Of a stretch of 64,000 nt of DNA, positions 58,278 to 64,000 are shown one piece after another; the first letter of the stretch is position 1; each line of letters starts with the position of its first letter. Position numbers and translations under genes: made by a program. Source of the DNA: Xanthomonas hortorum pv. cynarae. Lineage in GTDB: Bacteria > Pseudomonadota > Gammaproteobacteria > Xanthomonadales > Xanthomonadaceae. The stretch spans positions 1 through 64,000 of the forward strand of contig NZ_MDFM01000016.1 in assembly GCF_002939985.1 (NCBI RefSeq). Direction: 5' to 3'. A model generated the notes under the pieces. It was not told where the DNA came from. It did no database searches and was given only the letters and a program-made list of their open reading frames with translations.

Positions 58278-59260
58278 TGCCGGCCGACCGACGCCCGCTC
58301 GCGATCGCGTTGATGGGCCCGACCGCCAGCGGCAAGACCGCGCTGGCACTGGAAGCAGCGCAGCGCTGGAATGGCGAGATCGTCAGCGTCGATTCGGCAC
58401 TGGTGTATCGCGGGCTGGAGATCGGCGCGGCCAAGCCGGATGCCGCCATGCGTGCAGCCGTGCCGCATCATCTGCTCGATCTGCGCGATCCCTGGCAGAT
58501 CTATTCGGCGGCGGAGTTCGCCAGCGATGCGCGGGAGGCGATCGATCAGATTGTGGCGCGCGGCAAGCTGCCGATTCTCGCCGGCGGCACCGGACTGTAT
58601 TTCCGCGCCTTGCTGGAAGGGCTGTCGCAGCTGCCCGAAGCCGATCCGCAGGTTCGCTTGACGATCGCAGCCGAAGCCGAACAACTCGGCTGGGCCGCGC
58701 TGCATGCACAACTGGCGCAGGTCGATCCGGTCGCGGCTGCACGTATCCACAGCACCGATCCGCAGCGTATCCAGCGGGCGTTGGAGGTCTACCGCATCAG
58801 CGGCAGGCCGATCAGTTACTGGCAGGCGCTGCCGCCAGGCCCGCGCCTGCCGGTGCGGGTGTTGAAGGTGGTGCTGGCGCCGCGCGAGCGCGCAGTGCTG
58901 CACGCGCGGATCGAACAGCGACTGGACGCCATGCTGGCGCAGGATTTTCTGGCAGAAGTGGAGCGTCTGCGCGCGCTGCCGCAACTGCGCGCGGTTGCCG
59001 CGCCGCTGGATCTGCCTGCGATCCGCGCGGTCGGTTATCGCCAGGCCTGGGAGTATCTGGATGGCGCCGGCAGCCTGGCGCAGTTCCGCCAAAAAGCCAT
59101 CTATGCGACCCGTCAACTGGCCAAGCGGCAACTCACCTGGCTGCGTGGCGAGCTCGACGCGCGCTGGTTCGATCCGGAGCGTGACCGCCATCAATTGGAA
59201 GCCGCACTTGTCGGCTTCCTCGCTCATCGTCCCGCTGTGCCGCAGGCTTCAGGCGTGTAA
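58277..59260 (+). CDS. miaA: tRNA dimethylallyltransferase
   Basis: Adds the dimethylallyl group to A37 of tRNAs reading UNN codons. The 327-residue protein has the P-loop [15 protein letters not shown] (about 11-25), [17 protein letters not shown] and the tRNA-contact [14 protein letters not shown]. Start ATG 58277 overlaps folP by one base. Head of the conserved miaA-hfq-hflX group. Confidence 0.96.
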
Positions 59261-59337
59261 CATCCCGTTTCCGGGGCCGGCTGGGGATGGCAGGTGTCGA
59301 CCGGGACAATAAGAACAATAATGAAGAGGAGTTTTCG

Positions 59338-59616
59338 ATGGCTAAGGGGCAATCTTTACAGGATCCATTCCTCAACGCGCTGCGGCGCGAGCGGGTGCCG
59401 GTCTCTGTGTATCTGGTCAACGGCATCAAGCTGCAGGGCACGATCGAGTCGTTCGACCAGTTCGTGGTGCTACTGCGCAACACCGTGAGTCAGATGGTTT
59501 ACAAGCACGCCATCTCCACGGTCGTGCCGGCGCGCAATGTGCGCGTGGGGCCGGGCGGTGGTTATGTGCAATCCAATGAAGGCAACCAGGCGGAAGATGA
59601 CGACGTCGAGCAGTAA
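59338..59616 (+). CDS. hfq: RNA chaperone Hfq
   Basis: Hexameric Sm-like sRNA-mRNA matchmaker of 92 residues. Sm1 (about 12-47, [32 protein letters not shown]) and the Sm2 motif with KHAIS (about 56-60) are intact, as are QDPFLNALR at the N-terminus. The C-terminal tail is short and acidic ([12 protein letters not shown]). The leader GAGGAGTTTTCG gives a strong SD. It is 77 bases after miaA. Confidence 0.98.
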
Positions 59617-59627
59617 TGGAGTAGTGC

Positions 59628-60947
59628 GTGTTTGATCGCTCACGTAAGGGTGAACATGCGCTGTTGATTCAGACCCACTCCGGTGGGCCTGCCGAAGAGG
59701 ATGTGCTGGAGGAGTTCGCCGACCTTGCAAAGTCGGCGGGCGCCACGATCGCGGCCACGCTCACCGCGCGCATCGACAAACCGAGCCCGTCGACCCTGAT
59801 CGGCAGCGGCAAGCTGGAAGAGGTCAAGGCGGCTGCCGAAGCCACCGGCGCGGATCTGGTGCTGGTCAACCACACCTTGTCGCCCGGTCAGGAGCGCAAT
59901 CTGGAGCGCTACCTGGAGCGGCGCGTGATCGACCGCACCGGGCTGATCCTGGACATCTTCGCGCAACGTGCGCGCAGCCATGAAGGCAAGCTGCAGGTCG
60001 AGCTGGCGCAATTGCGGCACATGGCCACCCGGCTGGTGCGCGGCTGGACCCATCTGGAGCGTCAGCGCGGCGGTGCGATCGGCCTGCGCGGCCCTGGCGA
60101 AACCCAGCTGGAAACCGACCGCCGCCTGCTGCAGAAGCGGGTGGAACAGTTGCAGCAGCGGCTGGAAAAAGTCGAGGTGCAGCGCACCCAGATGCGTCGC
60201 GCGCGTATGCGCAGCGAATTGCCGCGCATTGCATTGGTCGGCTATACCAACGCCGGCAAATCGACGCTGTTCAATGCGTTGACCGGTGCCGAGGCCTACG
60301 TGGCCGATCAATTGTTCGCCACGCTCGATCCCACCGTGCGCCGCATCGCGTTGCCGGGCGGCAGTGCGATCCTGGCCGATACGGTCGGCTTCGTGCGCGA
60401 TCTGCCGCACCAACTGGTCGCCGCGTTCCGCTCGACCCTGTCCGAAGCACGCGACGCCGATCTGTTATTGCACATCGTCGATGCGGCCGACCCGTTGCGA
60501 GAAGAACGCATCCGCCAGGTCGATGAGGTGTTGCATGCCGTCGGTGCGGGCGATCTGCCGCAGCTGCTGGTGTTCAACAAGATCGACAAGATCGAGGGCG
60601 CGCAAGTGCGTCACGATGCACAGGACGGCATCCCCGACCAGGCGCGGCGCGAACGCGTGTGGGTCTCTGCGCGCGATGGACGCGGGCTGGAAGAGTTGCA
60701 ACACGCACTCGGCCAGCGGCTGGATCTGCGTCATCTGACCGGACAGCTGCGGCTGCCGCCGTCGGCGGGGCGCTTGCGTTCCAAGCTGCATCAGCTGGAA
60801 GTGGTGCGTAACGAGCAATCCGACGAGGATGGCTGGTTGCTGGACGTCGATCTGCCGATGGTCGAAGCCGAGCGGCTCGCCGCCACCGAAGACGGCGCAC
60901 CGCTGCGCGCGATGCTGCCGGATCGCCGCGAAGACTGGGAATCGTGA
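59628..60947 (+). CDS. hflX: Ribosome-associated GTPase HflX
   Basis: GTPase that splits stalled ribosomes. The 439-residue product has the HflX N-terminal domain (SGGPAEEDVLEEFADLAKSAGATIAATLTARIDKPSPSTLIGSGKLEEV), a coiled-coil linker with GGAIGLRGPGETQLETDRR, then the G domain (GYTNAGKSTLFN at about 205, DTVGFVRDLPH, FNKIDKIEG). GTG start at 59628, 11 bases after hfq. A stem-loop at 60953-60982 follows the stop. Confidence 0.96.
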   Translation: MFDRSRKGEHALLIQTHSGGPAEEDVLEEFADLAKSAGATIAATLTARIDKPSPSTLIGSGKLEEVKAAAEATGADLVLVNHTLSPGQERNLERYLERRVIDRTGLILDIFAQRARSHEGKLQVELAQLRHMATRLVRGWTHLERQRGGAIGLRGPGETQLETDRRLLQKRVEQLQQRLEKVEVQRTQMRRARMRSELPRIALVGYTNAGKSTLFNALTGAEAYVADQLFATLDPTVRRIALPGGSAILADTVGFVRDLPHQLVAAFRSTLSEARDADLLLHIVDAADPLREERIRQVDEVLHAVGAGDLPQLLVFNKIDKIEGAQVRHDAQDGIPDQARRERVWVSARDGRGLEELQHALGQRLDLRHLTGQLRLPPSAGRLRSKLHQLEVVRNEQSDEDGWLLDVDLPMVEAERLAATEDGAPLRAMLPDRREDWES

Positions 60948-60952
60948 TGGCA

Positions 60953-60982
60953 CTGCACAGTCGGGTTGGCTCGACTGTGCAG
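60953..60982 (+). terminator. Stem-loop after hflX
   Basis: CTGCACAGTCG paired with CGACTGTGCAG, perfect 11-bp stem and 8-base loop, five bases after the hflX stop. No T-run, so termination is plausible but unproven. Confidence 0.5.
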
Positions 60983-61141
60983 AACGCCCGAGTCGATCCA
61001 GCGCGGGCCGAGCAGTACGCCTGCCTTGTGCATATCGCCACTGAACCTCTGCCACGCCGTGGCTGCCCCGTTTCTGCAGCCGCCGCAGACAGATGGGACG
61101 AATTGGGCTAAAACGTTCGCTGCCTCTTTATTCCCTTGCCT

Positions 61142-61636
61142 ATGTCCATGTCCGCCGATTTCGAACTGCAGCAGTTGGCCGAAACCCTTGGTCAGCAACT
61201 GCTTGCTGCGCGCGAGCGCCTGGTCACCGCCGAGAGTTGCACCGGCGGCTGGATCGCCAAGGCGGTGACGGATGTGGCGGGTTCGTCGCACTGGTTCGAT
61301 TGCGGCATGGCCGCATACAGCTACGAGGCCAAGCAGGCATTGCTGGGCGTGCGTCCGCATACGTTGGAAGTGCATGGTGCGGTCAGCCGCGAAACGGTGA
61401 TCGAAATGGTGTCCGGTGCGCTGGTCAATTCCGGCGCCAGCATCGCCGTGGCGGTGACCGGCATTGCCGGGCCGGGTGGCGGCAGCGAGGACAAGCCGGT
61501 CGGCACGGTGTGGATCGGCTGGAAGCGTCGTGGTGGTTATGCCACTGCGCAGCTGTTCCAGTTCAACGGCGATCGCGATGCAGTGCGACGGCAAACCGTG
61601 GTTGCGGCGCTGCGCGGATTGAGCGCATTGCTATAG
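61142..61636 (+). CDS. pncC: Nicotinamide-nucleotide amidohydrolase (CinA C-terminal/PncC type)
   Basis: Stand-alone CinA C-terminal domain of 164 residues that deamidates nicotinamide mononucleotide. LVTAESCTGGWIAKAVTDVAGSSHWFDCGMAAYSYEAKQ has the catalytic Ser/Cys region, and VAVTGIAGPGGGSEDKPVGTVWIGW is the second signature. It lacks the N-terminal COG1058 domain of full-length CinA. ATG 61142 chosen; a TTG six bases upstream is unlikely. In many xanthomonads this gene precedes lexA-recA, from memory; here a TonB receptor follows. Confidence 0.9.
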   Translation: MSMSADFELQQLAETLGQQLLAARERLVTAESCTGGWIAKAVTDVAGSSHWFDCGMAAYSYEAKQALLGVRPHTLEVHGAVSRETVIEMVSGALVNSGASIAVAVTGIAGPGGGSEDKPVGTVWIGWKRRGGYATAQLFQFNGDRDAVRRQTVVAALRGLSALL

Positions 61637-61909
61637 GTGCGTGATCTGCGCGCCAGCGGCTCGGGTTCATTAGCTGTCTGATGTGTCGCACAAGTGTGAT
61701 TGCCAACGCCGCGATGCTCGCCTGACGATGCGTGGCATTGTTTTAACGCATGGCTCCAATGCGTATCGAACGATAGCCGCATTCGTCACGCGCTCCGTGT
61801 GTTCGGTTACCTGCGTTGCTCAGTCTCGTTAACCCGGTAAGGTGTGAAGCCACGCGAACTGCGGCGCTCGCCGTACTGCATCGCCTGCGCGCTTTGTCGG
61901 GGGATAAAC

Positions 61910-64000
61910 ATGGGTATGGATCAGCAACGTGGCACCACGCTTGCGCTCGCACTTTTTGCGGGCATGCAGGTATCGCCGCTGTGTGCACAGACAACGGCGC
62001 AGCCAGATCCGAAGGAGCCGGCAACGCTGGCAGCGCTCAAGGTCACCGCGCAAAAGCGCGAGGAATCGCTGCAGAACGTGCCGGTGGTGCTTTCGGTGTT
62101 TCCCGAGCAGCTGTTGCAGGACAGCGGCGTGCACGACATCAAGGAGCTGCAGATGCTGGTGCCCGGCTTGATCGTGACCAGCAGTCAAAGCGCGGCCCAA
62201 ACCACCGCGCGCATTCGCGGCATCGGCACGGTTGGCGACAATGCCGGGCTCGAATCCTCGGTGGGTGTGGTCATCGATGGCGTGGCCCGCGCGCGCAACG
62301 GCGTGAGCTTTGCCGACCTGGGGGAGCTAGAGCGCATCGAAGTGTTGAAAGGCCCGCAAGGCACTGTCTTCGGCAAGAACACCTCGGCCGGTGTCATCAA
62401 CGTGGTCACGCGCCGGCCCAGTTTTACCCGCAGTGCCGATGCCGAAATCACCGCGGGCAACTTTGGTGCGCTCGGGATTACCGCCGCCTTCAACGATGCG
62501 CTGGGCGACACCAGCGCATTACGCGTGTATACCGCCAGACGGCGTCGCGATGGATTCGAGCAGGTGGTCACCGGCGCTGGTCCGCGCACCGCCACCGACG
62601 ATGGCGACCAGAATCTGCGCACCGCGCGCGTGCAGCTTCTTTGGGAGCCCACCGACGATCTGGACATCAATCTGGCGGCCGACGACACCAGCCGCCAGGA
62701 AAATTGCTGCGTCACCGTGACCACCGAGCGCGGTCCGACCGCTGCGCTGATCGATGCGCTGACGCCTGGCGGGCAGGGCACCACTGCGCGTGCCGACCCT
62801 CAGAGCAGGCGTGCCTACAGCAATCGCAGTACCGCGCAGGAGATTCAGGACAAGGGCATCTCGGCACAGGTGGACTGGACCACCCCCTGGTTGAGCGAGG
62901 CGGTGCTGACTTCGATCACCGCAGTGCGCGACTGGAAATCCGTCAACGGCCTGGATTTCGATTACAGCGCTGCAGACATTCTCTATCGCGCTCCGCGCGA
63001 GGACGAGATGCTGACCAGGTTCAAGACCTTCAGTCAGGAACTGCGCCTGGCTGGATCGAGTGAGCGTCTCGATTGGATGGTCGGCGTGTTTTACGCCGAC
63101 GAAACCCTGCATCGCAACGAGTCCTATCGCTTCGGCAGTGCGTACGAGCCGTATCTGTCGAGCGTGCTGCTTGCACGCGTCAATCCGGCGTTGGCCGCAC
63201 GTGCGGATGCGACGCGTTTTCTTGCCGACGCCACCGGCTTGCCGGCCGGCACGCTGTTCCGCGGCCAGGGTAGCCAGGACCGCTTTCGGCAGGATGGCAC
63301 CAGCGCCGCGCTGTTCACCAACAACACCTGGCATGCCACCGACGCGCTGGATGTCGTGGTGGGGTTGCGCTACACCTACGAGAACAAAACGCTGCGATCG
63401 GCATTTCAAAATCCCGATGGAAGCCCGGCGTGTGCCAGTTATTTCGCGCCTAGCGGCCAGGTCGATCCGGCTGCGTTGCGGCGGATCGGTGCGGCGCTGG
63501 TGGCGCGTGGTGTACCCGCGTCTGCGGTGCCGACGATCGCACCGCAAGTGATCGGCTTCACCTGTCTGCCTTGGGCCAATGTCGCCCATGATGGTCGTCG
63601 GACCGAGCAGCAACGCACCGAGCGCGAGTGGTCCGGTACCGCCAAGCTGGCGTATCGCTGGAACGATGCGCTGATGACGTATGTGTCGGCGGCGCGTGGC
63701 TACAAGGCAGGCGGTTTCAATCTGGATCGCGTGCAGTCCTCCGATGGCTTGTCCAGCGGCGTGCAGGGCATCCTGCCGGTGGATGACACCGCGTTCCCGG
63801 GCGAGTTCGTCGACAGCTACGAGCTCGGCGCCAAGAGCACCTGGCTCGGTGGCAACCTGCTGTTGAATGCAGCGCTGTTCTATCAGGATTTCAGCGATTT
63901 TCAGCTCAACAACTTCCTGGGGACCAGCTTTGTGGTGCGTGCCATTCCCACCGTGGTGTCGCGCGGCATCGATGCCGAAATCCTGTGGCAGGGCGCGGTG
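61910..64000 (+). CDS. TonB-dependent receptor (partial, cut by window end)
   Basis: Outer-membrane active transporter; 697 codons visible without a stop. It has a signal peptide (about 1-27, ending PLCAQ), a TonB-box-like LAALKVTAQKREESLQNVP, a plug domain (about 55-165: ELQMLVPGLIVTSSQ, ARIRGIGTV, VIDGVARARNG, ERIEVLKGPQGTVFGKNTSAGVINVVTRRP), then the barrel. Homologous receptors import siderophores, vitamin B12 or plant carbohydrates; no ligand can be assigned. ATG 61910 lies behind GGGGGA. The last strands and C-terminal residue are outside the window. Confidence 0.92.
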   Translation, partial: MGMDQQRGTTLALALFAGMQVSPLCAQTTAQPDPKEPATLAALKVTAQKREESLQNVPVVLSVFPEQLLQDSGVHDIKELQMLVPGLIVTSSQSAAQTTARIRGIGTVGDNAGLESSVGVVIDGVARARNGVSFADLGELERIEVLKGPQGTVFGKNTSAGVINVVTRRPSFTRSADAEITAGNFGALGITAAFNDALGDTSALRVYTARRRRDGFEQVVTGAGPRTATDDGDQNLRTARVQLLWEPTDDLDINLAADDTSRQENCCVTVTTERGPTAALIDALTPGGQGTTARADPQSRRAYSNRSTAQEIQDKGISAQVDWTTPWLSEAVLTSITAVRDWKSVNGLDFDYSAADILYRAPREDEMLTRFKTFSQELRLAGSSERLDWMVGVFYADETLHRNESYRFGSAYEPYLSSVLLARVNPALAARADATRFLADATGLPAGTLFRGQGSQDRFRQDGTSAALFTNNTWHATDALDVVVGLRYTYENKTLRSAFQNPDGSPACASYFAPSGQVDPAALRRIGAALVARGVPASAVPTIAPQVIGFTCLPWANVAHDGRRTEQQRTEREWSGTAKLAYRWNDALMTYVSAARGYKAGGFNLDRVQSSDGLSSGVQGILPVDDTAFPGEFVDSYELGAKSTWLGGNLLLNAALFYQDFSDFQLNNFLGTSFVVRAIPTVVSRGIDAEILWQGAV

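Noticed and set aside
60947-61111. 54-residue ORF starting with TGATG overlap on the hflX stop
   Set aside because: Its first codons form the stem-loop at 60953-60982, and composition is not protein-like; coupling by one base alone is weak evidence.

Overview
The window is a GC-rich chromosomal segment from a gammaproteobacterium of the Xanthomonadaceae, most likely a Xanthomonas. This rests on gene content and order: a ccm cluster, parE, pyrG-kdsA-eno-ftsB-ispD-ispF-truD, surE-pcm-nlpD without rpoS, rlmE-ftsH-folP-miaA-hfq-hflX, a TonB-dependent receptor, and REP-like and MITE-like intergenic repeats typical of the genus. Species cannot be fixed from sequence alone.

Layout. 0.1-5.3 kb (minus): cytochrome c maturation genes ccmC-D-E-F-G-H-I, tightly overlapping; ccmA and ccmB are not here. 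5.3-7.9 kb (minus): an ECF sigma factor, a zinc-type anti-sigma factor and a secreted subtilisin-like protease, reading into ccmC. 7.9-11.4 kb (minus): an outer-membrane barrel protein, a class I cytochrome c, a fused monohaem cytochrome-porin and a cytochrome b561, together a possible outer-membrane electron conduit. 11.7-17.6 kb (plus): a surface-polysaccharide operon (sugar ketoisomerase, aminotransferase, Wzx-like flippase, GT2, Wzy-like polymerase, Wzz-like protein). 17.7-22.9 kb (plus): methyltransferase, amidohydrolase, methyltransferase, a 47-residue Cys-rich small gene and two GT4 glycosyltransferases, almost all joined by 4-base overlaps. 23.5-29.3 kb: a nucleotidyltransferase and a B12-type radical SAM protein (minus), divergent from an HprK-like kinase, a 28-codon ORF and an ABC exporter (plus). 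29.3-41.8 kb: mixed metabolic and transport genes plus parE. 41.9-61.6 kb: conserved housekeeping blocks. 61.9-64.0 kb: a TonB-dependent receptor cut by the window end.

The main discovery is a bipartite promoter-like motif, TGCAACC-N16-GCACNNA. It occurs six times, always in the correct orientation in the gap upstream of a transcription unit: the ECF sigma operon, the b561/cytochrome-porin operon, the polysaccharide operon, the methyltransferase/small-ORF/GT4 operon, the radical SAM operon and the kinase/ABC operon. Spacing is exactly 16 bases in all six, and one copy has a single mismatch. I saw no copy in the housekeeping half. The simplest reading is that the 7.3-29.3 kb block is one co-regulated system, plausibly driven by the ECF sigma factor encoded in it. 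It would couple c-type cytochrome assembly and an outer-membrane cytochrome-porin to synthesis and export of a polysaccharide and of a second product. That second product may be a modified peptide or small glycoconjugate, because kinase, PF14907-like nucleotidyltransferase and ABC transporter co-occur in some lasso-peptide clusters, although no lasso cyclase or leader protease is present here.

Dispersed repeats were also found: a 36-bp perfect inverted repeat whose two units carry compensating stem changes (23.1-23.3 kb), three copies of a 130-195 bp MITE-like element, a heptamer tandem repeat and a REP-like hairpin. Everything is read by eye; no searches or computations were run.
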